Below are positions 44,006-52,372 of a stretch of DNA of 64,000 bases, one piece after another. How positions within the stretch are numbered: the stretch's first letter is position 1; every line of letters starts with the position of its first letter. The stretch comes from DASVDE01 sp036381235 (GTDB taxonomy: Bacteria; Actinomycetota; Thermoleophilia; Solirubrobacterales; 70-9), in contig DASVDE010000029.1 of assembly GCA_036381235.1 (NCBI GenBank), positions 1 through 64,000 of the forward strand, in the 5' to 3' direction. A program made the translations under genes and the position numbers. Under the pieces are notes generated by a model that was given only the letters and a program-made list of their open reading frames with translations, was not told where the DNA came from and searched no databases.

Positions 44006-44809
44006 TCAGGCCGAAAGCCACTCGATGATCTGAGCCGGGTCGGCTAGCGAGGACAAGTCGGCCCCGTCGCGCAGCTGCTCGGCGGCGGCTGCCATCGAGT
44101 TGATCGCGACCCAGGCGAGGCGGCCGCCGACGCTGACGCGCTGGGCACCGGCCTCGACGATCTCGGCCACGGAGAGACCCGGTCCGGCGAGGACGTTGAG
44201 GGGTTTGGAGGTCGCCTCGCGGATCGCCCGGATCTCGTCGGCGCCGGGAAGCCTCGGCGCATAGAGAACGTCCGCCCCGGCCCGCTCGTAGGCCTGGAGG
44301 CGGGCGATCGTGTCGTCGAGGTTGGGATTACCTCGAAAATAGTTCTCAGCGCGCGCCGTCAACGTAAACGGAAAGTCGAGGCGGCCGGCCGCCTCGACGG
44401 CCGCGGCGATCCGCTCAGTCGCGTGCTCGATCCCGTAGATGCCGCCATCGGGGTCGTAGTCCTCGATCGAGCCGCCCACGGCTCCCGCCTCCGCGGCCCG
44501 CGAGATCGCCCGCGCAGCGTCCTCGGGATCCGCCCCGTAACCGTTCTCGAGGTCGACGGAAACCGGGAGGTTCGTCGCCGCATCGAGCGCGCGCGTGTGC
44601 TCGACGACCTCTTCGAGGGTGACGTCGCCGTCCAGTCGTCCCAGCGTGAAGGCGAAGCCCGCGCTCGTCGTCGCCAGCGCCTCGAACCCGAGCGCCGCAA
44701 AGACCTTCGCCGAGCCGGCGTCCCATGGATTCGGGATGACGAACGGCGACCCTTCGTGCAGCATTCGAAATGCCGCCCCCTTGCGCTCCTGTGAGGTCTC
44801 CGGGACCAC
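44006..44809 (-). CDS. isocitrate lyase/PEP mutase superfamily protein
   Basis: The 267-aa TIM-barrel protein has NPWDAGSAKVFAALGFEALATTSAG, the metal loop DLENGYGADPED (Asp and Glu ligands) and GGSIEDYDP. The KKCGH catalytic loop of isocitrate lyase is absent, and ARAENYF replaces that region, so it is closer to the PEP-mutase-like/oxaloacetate-hydrolase group. Substrate is unknown. GTG 44809 follows GGGGAGA and is preferred to the longer frame from 44935. Confidence 0.86.
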   Translation of the reverse strand: MVPETSQERKGAAFRMLHEGSPFVIPNPWDAGSAKVFAALGFEALATTSAGFAFTLGRLDGDVTLEEVVEHTRALDAATNLPVSVDLENGYGADPEDAARAISRAAEAGAVGGSIEDYDPDGGIYGIEHATERIAAAVEAAGRLDFPFTLTARAENYFRGNPNLDDTIARLQAYERAGADVLYAPRLPGADEIRAIREATSKPLNVLAGPGLSVAEIVEAGAQRVSVGGRLAWVAINSMAAAAEQLRDGADLSSLADPAQIIEWLSA

Positions 44810-44926
44810 CGGCCCATTCTCCCCGATCCAGGCTCCACGAGTTGAGCCGGAGAGAGGTTCTAGGCACCTCTGGTCAACTTCTCGCCGATGTCGGTGTCGC
44901 GATTGATCGAGCAGATCCTCGATCGG

Positions 44927-44971
44927 CTGAACCATTTACCACCGGATGTGTGGGTCAAACGACCACTCGAC
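44927..44971 (+). repeat. solo partial copy of the DUF559-flanking repeat
   Basis: This 45-bp stretch matches the first part of the 85-bp repeats at 48835 and 49810 (CTGAACC, TTTACCACCGGATG, GTGGGTCAA, GACCACTCGAC) with four differences. It lies in a 220-nt gap between genes with no intact DUF559 gene nearby. The rest of that gap holds no recognised feature. Confidence 0.75.
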
Positions 44972-45029
44972 CCTCAAAACCGGCGCGCGCCGACCGCGGC
45001 GCGTCGGCGCGGCCGGGCGTCGGCGGCTC

Positions 45030-45434
45030 TCAGCGGTCGGCCCACCAGTCGCGCCGGCCCTCGACGTCTTCGCGCGGATCCTCGCCGAGGTTGGGCGCGC
45101 CGAAGACGAGGATCTCCAGGCCGTCCGGCCCGGCCTCGTAGCCGCGCCACGTGCCGGGCGGGACGCGCACCGCGTCCCACTCCCTGAGCTCGACGATCTC
45201 GTCGTCGAGCTTCATCCGCCCGCTCCCGCGCAGGACCACGTACACCTCCTCCTGCTTCTTGTGCGTGTGGCCGTACGGAAAGCGATAGCCGGGCGGGACG
45301 CGCTGGTAGCTCAGGCCGGATTGCTCAAGTTCGAGCGCCTTGGTCGCCATGCGGAACTCCAGGTCCGGCGCGCCGTCGAAGTTGGACCCGAGATCCTCCA
45401 GGTCCTCCTTGAGGTTTCTGAGGGTGAACGGCAC
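45030..45434 (-). CDS. cupin domain protein
   Basis: The 134-aa cupin has a metal motif GHTHKKQEEVYVVLRGSG and a second motif RVPPGTWRGYEAG. Substrate is unknown. It lies 8 nt after the VOC gene on the same strand and is the last gene of the small metabolic run. It is distinct from the cupin at 17556. Confidence 0.86.
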   Translation of the reverse strand: MPFTLRNLKEDLEDLGSNFDGAPDLEFRMATKALELEQSGLSYQRVPPGYRFPYGHTHKKQEEVYVVLRGSGRMKLDDEIVELREWDAVRVPPGTWRGYEAGPDGLEILVFGAPNLGEDPREDVEGRRDWWADR

Positions 45435-45442
45435 GGCGCGCT

Positions 45443-45880
45443 TCAGCCGATCCGTTCCGCCAGCTCGACGATGATCCCCTCCGGGCCGCGGACGTAACAG
45501 AGCCGGTAGGTGTCCTCGTAGTTCTCCAGTTCGCCGACGAGCTCGGCGCCGCGGGATCGCAGGCCGGCGACGAGGGCGTCGATGTCCTTGACGACGAAGG
45601 CGATATGGCGAATGCCCCGGGCGTTGGCCGGCGCTTCCCCGTCGCCGGCCTGGCTCGGCGGCGAGTGGAACTTGACGAGCTCGACTCTCGCGCTGCCGTC
45701 CGGCGTTCCCATCATCGCGAGGTCCGTCCGCACGCCGTCGAGCCCCACGATGCGGTCGGCCCAGCGGCCTTCCACGGTTCCCTCGCCCTGCAACTCGAGT
45801 CCGAGCTCGGCGAAGAACTCGGTTGCGGCCGGGAGGTCGTCGACAACGATGCCGACGTGGTCCATCCGCTGAATAGTCAT
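45443..45880 (-). CDS. VOC (glyoxalase/bleomycin-resistance) superfamily protein
   Basis: The 145-aa protein has two VOC half-motifs: MDHVGIVVDDLPAATEFFAELGL with a metal His near the start, and IRHIAFVVKDIDALVAGLRSRGAELVGELENY ending with PEGIIVELAERI. The metal residues are His, Glu-type, as in glyoxalase-like enzymes. The ATG overlaps the stop of the upstream DHFR-like gene as ATGA. Function in detoxification is likely but unspecific. Confidence 0.88.
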   Translation of the reverse strand: MTIQRMDHVGIVVDDLPAATEFFAELGLELQGEGTVEGRWADRIVGLDGVRTDLAMMGTPDGSARVELVKFHSPPSQAGDGEAPANARGIRHIAFVVKDIDALVAGLRSRGAELVGELENYEDTYRLCYVRGPEGIIVELAERIG

Positions 45881-46524
45881 GTCGTCAGTCTGTACTTGAG
45901 GTGGGTGACGCTGGGCGCCTCGACGGCCCGGACCTGCTCGAGCTGCACCTCCGCGTCCCCGAGGTTGTCGAAGATGCGAGAACCGTCGCCGAGCAGCACC
46001 GGAACGACGTGGAGCTCAAGCTCGTCCAGCAGTCCCGCTACCAGGTACTGCTGAACTGTCTGGCCGCCGCCCCAAAGCATCACGTCTTTGCCGCCGGCGG
46101 CCTCCCTCGCCTGTTCGAGCGCGGACTCGATTCCGTCGGTGACGAAATGGAACGCGGTCCCTCCCTCCATCTCCACGGGATCACGCGGGTGATGGGTGAG
46201 GATGAAAACGGGGTGGTGGTAGGGAGGTTCGTCGCCCCACCAGCCCGTCCACTGCTCGTCGCCCCAGGCGCCACCGCCGGGCGGTCCGAACATGTTCCGG
46301 CCCATCACGCTGGCTCCGATGTTCTCGCGCGATTCCTCGACGATCCGGGTGCTCTCGTTCACCTCGCCGCCTTGTTTGCCGTGGGATTGGCGCCAGGCGG
46401 CCAGCGGAACCACCCAGTCGTGGAGCCGCTCGCCGCCCTCACCGAGCGGGTTCTCCTCGCTCTGGTTCGGGCCGGCGACGAAGCCGTCCAGGGAGATCGA
46501 GATATGACACCTGAGCTTGCTCAT
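45877..46524 (-). CDS. dihydrofolate reductase family protein (RibD C-terminal-like)
   Basis: The 215-aa protein matches the RibD_C/DHFR-like family: CHISISLDGFVAGPNQSEENPLG, NIGASVMGRNMFGPP, VMLWGGGQTVQQYLVAGLLDELELHVVPVLLGDGSRIF. These NADPH-binding proteins are common in actinobacteria with unknown substrate. Both ends overlap neighbours by 4 nt (ATGA), so it is part of a coupled set. Confidence 0.9.
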   Translation of the reverse strand: MSKLRCHISISLDGFVAGPNQSEENPLGEGGERLHDWVVPLAAWRQSHGKQGGEVNESTRIVEESRENIGASVMGRNMFGPPGGGAWGDEQWTGWWGDEPPYHHPVFILTHHPRDPVEMEGGTAFHFVTDGIESALEQAREAAGGKDVMLWGGGQTVQQYLVAGLLDELELHVVPVLLGDGSRIFDNLGDAEVQLEQVRAVEAPSVTHLKYRLTT

Positions 46525-47087
46525 CGTGTCTCCTGGTCGCTGTAGCGAAGGTAGACCACGCGAGAGCCGAAGGTCCGTGTCTCGACCAGCTCCAGGTCGA
46601 TCCTCTCCTCCAGGGGCGGGAAGAAGGGCGTGCCGCCGCCCAGCACGACCGGGCTGACGAAGAGGCGGTACTCGTCGACGAGGCCCAGCTCGATGAGGGT
46701 GGAGGCCAGGCTGGCGCCGCCGACGGCGATGTCCCGTCCCGGTTGCCCCTTCAGCTTGGCGACCTCTTCGGCAACGCCGTCTTTGACCAGCCTGGCATTG
46801 CCCTCGACCTTCTCGAGGGTCGTTGAGAAGACGATCTTAGGCAGGTCCTTCCAGATGCCGGCGAACTCGCGCTCGGTCTCCGGGAGCGATGGGTTCTCCT
46901 CGGCAGTCTCCCAGTACAACATCACCTCGTAGAGCTTCCGCCCGCAGAGGTGGGCGCCAATCTCCTGCGTCTGCTGATTGTGGAACCGGTGCAGCTCCTC
47001 GTCCGGAGCAGACCAGTCGATCTCCCCGCCGGGCCCGGCGATGAAGCCGTCCAGCGACACTCCCATCGAGTAGATCACCTTCCGCAT
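46521..47087 (-). CDS. dihydrofolate reductase family protein
   Basis: The 188-aa paralogue of the next gene is more compact: YSMGVSLDGFIAGPGGEIDW, HLCGRKLYEVMLYW, IAVGGASLASTLIELGLVDEYRLFVSPVVLGGGTPFF. The stop overlaps the start of the second DHFR-like gene. Tandem presence of two members may reflect duplication followed by divergence. Substrate is unknown. Confidence 0.9.
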   Translation of the reverse strand: MRKVIYSMGVSLDGFIAGPGGEIDWSAPDEELHRFHNQQTQEIGAHLCGRKLYEVMLYWETAEENPSLPETEREFAGIWKDLPKIVFSTTLEKVEGNARLVKDGVAEEVAKLKGQPGRDIAVGGASLASTLIELGLVDEYRLFVSPVVLGGGTPFFPPLEERIDLELVETRTFGSRVVYLRYSDQETR

Positions 47088-47113
47088 CGCGGTCCTCCTG
47101 ATTCGTGCTCGCC

Positions 47114-47542
47114 TCAGCCTTCCAGTGTCGCCTCAACCTCGATCTCGATTCCCTGGAGCGCCTGGGAGATCGGGCAGTTCTCTCCGGCGCTCTGTGCCGC
47201 CTCGGCGAAGCGGGCTTGGTCGAGCCCCGGCACTTGGCCGTTGACGGCGATCTTCGAGGACTTCACGCCTTCGCCGGGGACGAAGGTCACCGTTGCGGTG
47301 GCTTCGAGGCGCTCGGGGGCGTTGCCGGCTTCGCCCAGCTCGTGGGAGAGGGCCATGCAGAAGCAGGAGGCGTGGGCGGCGGCGAGGAGCTCTTCGGGGC
47401 TGGTGGTTCCCGGCGCCCGCTCGGTGCGGGCTGCCCAAGTCACCTCTACCTCCGGCAGGACGCCGCTTGCCGCCTTGGTCGTCCCGCGTCCATGGGCGAG
47501 GTCGCCCTCCCAAACCGTCGTCGCGGTGCTCTCTGCTGCCAT
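47114..47542 (-). CDS. OsmC/Ohr family peroxiredoxin-like protein
   Basis: The 142-aa protein has both reactive cysteines of OsmC: Cys in AAHASCFCMALSHEL and in AGENCPISQAL. The enzyme reduces organic hydroperoxides using dithiol reductants. The sequence GTTSPEELLAAAHASC is characteristic of OsmC rather than Ohr. It lies upstream of the DHFR-like genes on the same strand, so oxidative-stress induction of the set is possible. Confidence 0.92.
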   Translation of the reverse strand: MAAESTATTVWEGDLAHGRGTTKAASGVLPEVEVTWAARTERAPGTTSPEELLAAAHASCFCMALSHELGEAGNAPERLEATATVTFVPGEGVKSSKIAVNGQVPGLDQARFAEAAQSAGENCPISQALQGIEIEVEATLEG

Positions 47543-47578
47543 CTGCCTCTCCTTTCGTCGGGTGCGAATCGCTGATGC

Positions 47579-47998
47579 TCAGGACAGCCTGACGCCGCCG
47601 TCCTCGGTGACGGTCCAGTGGGGGTTGTGGGCGATCTCCCAAGGGTGGCCGTCGGGGTCAATGAAGAGTCCGCTGTAGCCGCCCCAGAAGGTCTCGGCCG
47701 GCTCGCGGCCGATGGTGGCGCCGGCGGCGCGAGCCTCCTCGATCGTCGCGTCGACCTCCTCACGGGAGGCGAAGTTGAGCGCCAGGGCGATGCCGCCCCA
47801 GCCGCCCGGGTCATCGACGCTGCTGTCCTCGGCGAGGCGGGTGCGATCCCACAGCGCCACGATCATGTCTCCCGCTTGGAAGAAGACGACATCGTCCTCG
47901 GGCGCGGCGCCCGTGGTCCAGCCGAGGGCCTCGTAGAAGCGCCGCGCGCGGCCGAGGTCGCCGACTCCCAGTGTGATCAGGCTGACGCGCTGCTTCAC
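47579..47998 (-). CDS. VOC superfamily protein
   Basis: The 139-aa protein has VSLITLGVGDLGRARRFYEALGW, DDVVFFQAGDMIVALWDR, a Gly/Trp-rich ALNFASREEVDATIEEARAAGA and GLFIDPDGHPWEIAHNPHW. The ending is common in VOC proteins annotated as glyoxalases. GTG 47998 is the start. It lies 5 nt after the hydrolase gene stop, so they are co-transcribed. Confidence 0.9.
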   Translation of the reverse strand: MKQRVSLITLGVGDLGRARRFYEALGWTTGAAPEDDVVFFQAGDMIVALWDRTRLAEDSSVDDPGGWGGIALALNFASREEVDATIEEARAAGATIGREPAETFWGGYSGLFIDPDGHPWEIAHNPHWTVTEDGGVRLS

Positions 47999-48003
47999 GC
48001 GCC

Positions 48004-48732
48004 CTATCTTGGCAGGGCGTTCGCCAGCTCCTCCAGCCGGTCGGCCAGTTCGTCGGGCTTGGAGAAGTAGGCGGAGTGGCTTGCGGCGATGCAGAGGACC
48101 GGATCGCATGGAGTGCGGGAGTGCATGTAGCGCTGGAAGGCGGGGGTGACGGCACGGTCTTCGGTCAGCTCGATGTAAGCGCGGGGGAGAGCAGCAAAAC
48201 GCTCCGTGGTGACGATCGGCGCCAGCGAGGGCGCCAGCGGCTCGGGGGTGAGCAGGGCGGTGGCGAGGGCGACATCCTGGGCCGGACAGTCGTGGTAGAG
48301 CGCCGGCTCGAATGCCTCCTGGCGCAGCATGTCCCAGCCGGCATCGAAGTCGGCGTCGAGGCTGGGCGGCAGCAGGGAGTCGGTGTCCTTGGGGAAGAGG
48401 TCGAGCACGTTCTCACCGCTGCGGGGCAGGAAGGCGGCGAGGTATACGAGGCCGCCGATCAGGTCCGGCCGCGCCTCGGCGGCGGCGGTGACGGGGATGC
48501 CGCCGCGGCTGTGGGCGACCAGCGTCACCGGCTCGGCCGCGGAGGACATCGCCTCGACAATCCGCTCGACGCAGTCCTCCAGCGTCACCTCGCCCGGCAG
48601 CGTGCGGTCGCGGCCGTGGGCGGGGAGGTCGGGAACGATCACCTCGTGGCCGCGCTCGCGCAGCCTCGCTTCGACCTTGAACCAGCACCAGGCTCCGTGC
48701 CATGAGCCGTGGATGAGGACGAAGCTGGCCAT
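48004..48732 (-). CDS. alpha/beta hydrolase (MES/HNL-like)
   Basis: The 242-aa protein has SFVLIHGSWHGAWCWFKVEARLRERGH at the N-terminus, the nucleophile elbow VAHSRGGIP (Ser near residue 82), YHDCPAQDVALATALLTPEP and a C-terminal ASHSAYFSKPDELAD with the catalytic His. It resembles salicylate esterase/hydroxynitrile lyase-type hydrolases. ATG 48732 with AAGGAG six to seven nt upstream is preferred to the longer frame from 48912. It is the first gene of the run 45030-48732. Confidence 0.92.
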   Translation of the reverse strand: MASFVLIHGSWHGAWCWFKVEARLRERGHEVIVPDLPAHGRDRTLPGEVTLEDCVERIVEAMSSAAEPVTLVAHSRGGIPVTAAAEARPDLIGGLVYLAAFLPRSGENVLDLFPKDTDSLLPPSLDADFDAGWDMLRQEAFEPALYHDCPAQDVALATALLTPEPLAPSLAPIVTTERFAALPRAYIELTEDRAVTPAFQRYMHSRTPCDPVLCIAASHSAYFSKPDELADRLEELANALPR

Positions 48733-48834
48733 CGTTCTCCTTCGATCGGGCCGGCCCGGCGGCCGGCGTCTCTGGGAAGAACGGGGCGGGGTGAGGGCTT
48801 GTGAGGTCCTCTCGGAATAAAAGGGGGAGAAGAC

Positions 48835-48919
48835 GGGTCGACTGAACCCTTTACCACCGGATGCGTGGGTCAACTGACCACTCGACGGGCGAAGAGGGGG
48901 GAGCGCGGGCACGCGACGC
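48835..48919 (+). repeat. 85-bp direct repeat, left copy flanking the DUF559 gene
   Basis: This 85-bp stretch matches 49810-49894 at 82 of 85 positions. It contains the ATG (48861) and first codons of the DUF559 frame and an inverted element GGTCA-AC-TGACC. The gene therefore begins inside one copy and ends inside the other. Confidence 0.88.
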
Positions 48920-49820
48920 CGCGGTTTGGGTGCTGGTCAACCGCCAGCACGGCGTGGTGGCGCGGCAGCAACTGTTGGGGCTGGGGTTGGGAGCGCGGCG
49001 TATCGAGCGGCGGATCGCCTCCGGGCGGCTGCATCCGGTCTGGCGCGGCATCTACGCGGTGGGACGGCCGCAGCTGAGCCGGCACGGGCGCTGGATGGCG
49101 GCGGTGCTCGCCGGCGGGCCGGGGGCTGTGCTGTGCCACGGCAGCGCGGCGGCGCTGTGGGGGTTTGGGAAGGAGCCGGCGGGCGTGGTGGAAATCTCGG
49201 TTCCGGCGGGAAGGCGCTGCAGACGGCCGGGAATCCGCACCCATCGGCGCACGGCGTTGAAGCCGGAGGACACCACAGACCACCAAGGCATCCCCGTCAC
49301 CTCACCGACGCTGACGCTGATCGACGAGGCGACGCATCTGGACCCGTTGCGGCTGGAGCGGTATGTCAACGAGGCCGACAAACTCGAGCGGGTGAGAGCG
49401 GACGTGCTGCACGCCTCACTCGACCGCTATCGCGGGCAACCCGGGGTGGCACCGCTACGGGCGCTCCTCGATCCCCTCACCTTCCGTCTGAGCGACTCCG
49501 ACCTGGAGGTGTTCATGCGCCCGTTGGCGCGCGCCTCCGGGTTGCCCGCCGCTCCGCAGACGAGAGCGCGTGTGAATGGCTACAGAGTCGACTTCTACTG
49601 GCCCCAGCTGGGAATCGTGATCGAGACGGACGGGCTGCGCTACCACCGCACCCCGTCACAGCAGAAACGGGCGCTGGAGCGCGACCAGGTCCATCTCGCG
49701 GCCGGCATGTGGCCACTGCGCTTCTCCCACTGGCAGGTGCGGTACGACCCGCGCCACGTGCGGGAGGTCCTGCGCAAGACCGTGAGGCGTGCCCGGGCGG
49801 CGAAGACTGGGGTCGACTGA
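48861..49820 (+). CDS. DUF559 endonuclease-like protein with AbiEi-like N-terminus
   Basis: The 319-aa protein begins with a winged-helix AbiEi-like part (RQHGVVARQQLLGLGLGARRIERR, LHPVWRGIYAVGRP) and ends in a Vsr-like DUF559 domain: YRVDFYWPQLGIVIETDGLRYH and a basic LAAGMWPLRFSHWQV. The Asp and Glu of DFYWP and IETDG are the catalytic pattern of PD-(D/E)XK nucleases. The start is uncertain: ATG 48861 lies in the repeat and lacks a ribosome site, so a later GTG is possible. Similar genes occur in multiple copies in related genomes. Role (defence, mobility, toxin-like) is unknown. Confidence 0.78.
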   Translation: MRGSTDHSTGEEGGARARDAAVWVLVNRQHGVVARQQLLGLGLGARRIERRIASGRLHPVWRGIYAVGRPQLSRHGRWMAAVLAGGPGAVLCHGSAAALWGFGKEPAGVVEISVPAGRRCRRPGIRTHRRTALKPEDTTDHQGIPVTSPTLTLIDEATHLDPLRLERYVNEADKLERVRADVLHASLDRYRGQPGVAPLRALLDPLTFRLSDSDLEVFMRPLARASGLPAAPQTRARVNGYRVDFYWPQLGIVIETDGLRYHRTPSQQKRALERDQVHLAAGMWPLRFSHWQVRYDPRHVREVLRKTVRRARAAKTGVD

Positions 49821-49894
49821 ACCTTTTACCACCGGATGCGTGGGTCAACTGACCACTCGACGGGCGAAGAGGGGAGAGCGCGGGCGCGCGACGC
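49810..49894 (+). repeat. 85-bp direct repeat, right copy flanking the DUF559 gene
   Basis: This copy begins at the last codons (GVD-stop) of the DUF559 gene. It carries the same ATG (49836) and leader reading frame as the left copy, but here the frame soon ends without a DUF559 body. The remaining 57 nt to the arginase gene hold no feature. Confidence 0.88.
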
Positions 49895-49951
49895 GGGCCT
49901 CATCGGCGCCGCAGCGCGGGACTTGAGCCACCGGGCTCCTATCCTCGGTAT

Positions 49952-50842
49952 GTGAAAGCGATGAGGCTGATCGGTGTCCCGATCGACTCGGTGAGTCGCT
50001 CGGGGGGAACCGAGTTTGCCCCGGCGACGTTGCGGGAGCTGGGCTTCCCCGCCGCGCTGGGAGCCGAGGACGACGGCAATCTGGAGGTGAGGATTCGCGG
50101 CGAGGAGCGGGACTCCGGCACCGGGCTGCTCGGGAGCTCGGATGTGCTGAAGAGCACCGCGACGATCCGCGCCGCCGTAGCCGAGCAGGCGTCGGCGGGC
50201 GCACGCCCGTTCCTGATGGGAGGGTGCTGTGCGGAGCTGCCGGGGGCGCTGGCGGGTGCGCGGGATGCGTTGGGGGAGGTGGGCCTCGTCCACCTCGACG
50301 GCCATCTCGACCTCTACGACGGCTCCACTTCTCCAACCGGTGAGGCAGCCGACATGCCCGTCGGCGTCGCGCTGGGGCTGGGTCCGGAGGCCTGGGTGGA
50401 GACCTGCGGGGGCGCCTCGACGGCACCGGAGCGGACCGCGATCATCGGCTATCGCGACAAGGAGGAGTCGCTGCGTTACGGGATGCGCCAGCCCGGGCAG
50501 CTCAGCCCGCCGCTCACCCATCGCGCCGTGGAGGACGTTCGCGCTGAGGGACCTGGTGACGTGGGGGCGCGGGTGGCGGCCGAGATCGGCGCGTCACATC
50601 CTTTCTGGCTTCACTTCGACGTCGATGTCCTCGACCAGGATGTCTTTCCGGCGACCGACTACCTGATGCCGGGCGGGATGACCTGGGCCGAGCTTCGCGA
50701 GGTCATCGCGCCGTTGCTCTCATCCCCGGCTCTGATCGGTGCCTCGCTCGCCTGTTACAACCCGGAGAAGGACCCCGAGCGCGCCTGCGGCCGGGCTCTC
50801 GTCGAGGCGCTTGCGAAGGTTGTTCAGCCTCCTGCGACGTGA
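49952..50842 (+). CDS. arginase/agmatinase/formiminoglutamase family protein
   Basis: The 296-aa ureohydrolase-fold protein has the second and third metal motifs HLDGHLDLYD (DAHxD type) and LHFDVDVLDQD (DxDxxD type), and a C-terminal SLACYNPEKDPERACG. At the first motif, GGDHS, it has MGGCCAEL, so the His metal ligand is replaced by Cys. The start is GTG 49952 (or ATG 49961). Substrate is unknown and activity may differ from arginase. Confidence 0.82.
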   Translation: MKAMRLIGVPIDSVSRSGGTEFAPATLRELGFPAALGAEDDGNLEVRIRGEERDSGTGLLGSSDVLKSTATIRAAVAEQASAGARPFLMGGCCAELPGALAGARDALGEVGLVHLDGHLDLYDGSTSPTGEAADMPVGVALGLGPEAWVETCGGASTAPERTAIIGYRDKEESLRYGMRQPGQLSPPLTHRAVEDVRAEGPGDVGARVAAEIGASHPFWLHFDVDVLDQDVFPATDYLMPGGMTWAELREVIAPLLSSPALIGASLACYNPEKDPERACGRALVEALAKVVQPPAT

Positions 50843-50902
50843 AGCTCGAGCGCGTGGATCTGGCTCTGGCCTAGGAGCCCGCTTGTGCGCGGAGCCCTTG
50901 CG

Positions 50903-51763
50903 TCACCCGTGGCTCTCGAGCCGCTCGGCCAGGCGGTTCATTCCCCGCTCGCGGGCGGCCGCGGCGGCGCCGGCCCAGTCGGTCGGGCGGTCCGGCGGGC
51001 GCTCTACGCCGGCGTCGCGCAGGGTGGCGATGTCCTTGAAGGCGAGCAGGTCCTCGCGGGCATCGATCAGCGCCGCGCGCAGCTTCGGGCGGGGCTCGCG
51101 GATGGCATTTTCGAGCACGGCCTCGAGGGAGCCGTGGCGACGCAGCAGCTCCGCAGCGGTCTTCGGGCCGACGCCCTTGGCGCCAGGCAAGCCGTCGGAG
51201 GGGTCGCCGCGCAGGGCGATGAAGTCGGGGACCAGCTCGGGGCCGATCCCGTAGCGCTCACGCACCTCGTCGGCGCCGACCCACTCGGCGCCTTTGCCCC
51301 CCGTCTTCACGTAGAGGACGATCACCCGCTCCGCGGCGCACTGGTACATGTCACGATCGCCGGTCAGCAGAAGGGCCTGGCCGCCCGCTTCGGCCTCGCG
51401 GCGGGCGTAGGTGCCGAGCAGGTCGTCGGCCTCGAGGTCCTCGCTGGTTGCGACCGTCCAGCCGAAGGCCCCGAAGAAGTCGCGGGCGGCGATGAACTGC
51501 GGCGCCAGCTCCTCGGGCATGGCCGCCTCGCGCTCGGCGTGGTAGGCGGGATACAGCTCGGTGCGGTAGCTCGCCGCGTCTGGCCCGAAGCAGAGGACGA
51601 CGGCGCGCGGGTCATATGCTTCCACCTCGCGCACGATCAGGTTCGCCGTTCCCAGCAGCGCGTTCACCGATGCTCCATCGGGCCCGACGATCGTCTTCGG
51701 CAGCGCGTAGAAGGCCCGGAAGAGCATCGAAGGCGCGTCGACGGCGAGCAGCGGTTGTGGCAT
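50903..51763 (-). CDS. 5'-3' exonuclease (PolA N-terminal-like, FEN family)
   Basis: The 286-aa protein is a free-standing flap-nuclease domain as in DNA polymerase I: LLAVDAPSMLFRAFYALP, SEDLEADDLLGTYA, LLTGDRDMYQC and the helix-hairpin-helix GLPGAKGVGPKTAAELLRRHG. Metal-binding acidic residues are present. The enzyme removes RNA primers and flaps. It ends convergently with the arginase gene. Confidence 0.93.
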   Translation of the reverse strand: MPQPLLAVDAPSMLFRAFYALPKTIVGPDGASVNALLGTANLIVREVEAYDPRAVVLCFGPDAASYRTELYPAYHAEREAAMPEELAPQFIAARDFFGAFGWTVATSEDLEADDLLGTYARREAEAGGQALLLTGDRDMYQCAAERVIVLYVKTGGKGAEWVGADEVRERYGIGPELVPDFIALRGDPSDGLPGAKGVGPKTAAELLRRHGSLEAVLENAIREPRPKLRAALIDAREDLLAFKDIATLRDAGVERPPDRPTDWAGAAAAARERGMNRLAERLESHG

Positions 51764-51791
51764 GACTCAACCCTATGGTTGCGGGTAGATC

Positions 51792-52283
51792 ATGAGCATG
51801 AGCCATCCCACAGCAGTCACCACACCGAGCGCCACCAAGATCCGGATCGAGCGGGATTTCGATGCGCCCCGCGATCTGGTCTGGGCGGCCTACACCGAAC
51901 CCGAGCTGCTGGCCAACTGGCTCGGGCCGCGCCGGTTGACGATGACGGTTCAGGAGATGGACGTCAGAGCCGGCGGCTACTACCGCTACACGCATCTCAG
52001 CTCCGACGATTCAGACAGCGCCCCGTTTGTCTTCTTTGGCGAGTTCCTCGAGGTGCAACCCCCGCATCTGCTGGTGCAGACCTTTCAGTGGGAGGGGAAC
52101 CCGGATCCGCCCTCGGTCGATCGGGTCGAATTCGAGGATCTCGGCGACGATCGCACGCGGATCGTCACGACCGCCACCTTCGAGTCGACCGAGGCGCGCG
52201 ACGCGATGCTGGGGGCCGGCATGGAGCGGGGGATAAGCGAGGGCTACGAGAAGCTGGACGAGCTGCTCGCCGGTCTCCTGTAG
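51792..52283 (+). CDS. SRPBCC domain protein (AHSA1/CalC-like)
   Basis: The 163-aa protein has RIERDFDAPRDLVWAAYTEPELLANWLGPRRL, GGYYRYTH, FFGEFLEVQPPHLLVQTFQWEG and FEDLGDDRTRIVTTATFESTEARDAMLGAGMERG. This is the common AHSA1-like fold that binds hydrophobic ligands. The start may be ATG 51792 or 51798. It is divergent from the exonuclease gene. Confidence 0.92.
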   Translation: MSMSHPTAVTTPSATKIRIERDFDAPRDLVWAAYTEPELLANWLGPRRLTMTVQEMDVRAGGYYRYTHLSSDDSDSAPFVFFGEFLEVQPPHLLVQTFQWEGNPDPPSVDRVEFEDLGDDRTRIVTTATFESTEARDAMLGAGMERGISEGYEKLDELLAGLL

Positions 52284-52372
52284 TTCATTGCCCGCTGCGT
52301 CATCTGCCCCGGACTGGGCGAAGGGCATGGTTAGGGTGTCTCGACCGAAACCAGTGAGGAGGGGGCTGCGAG

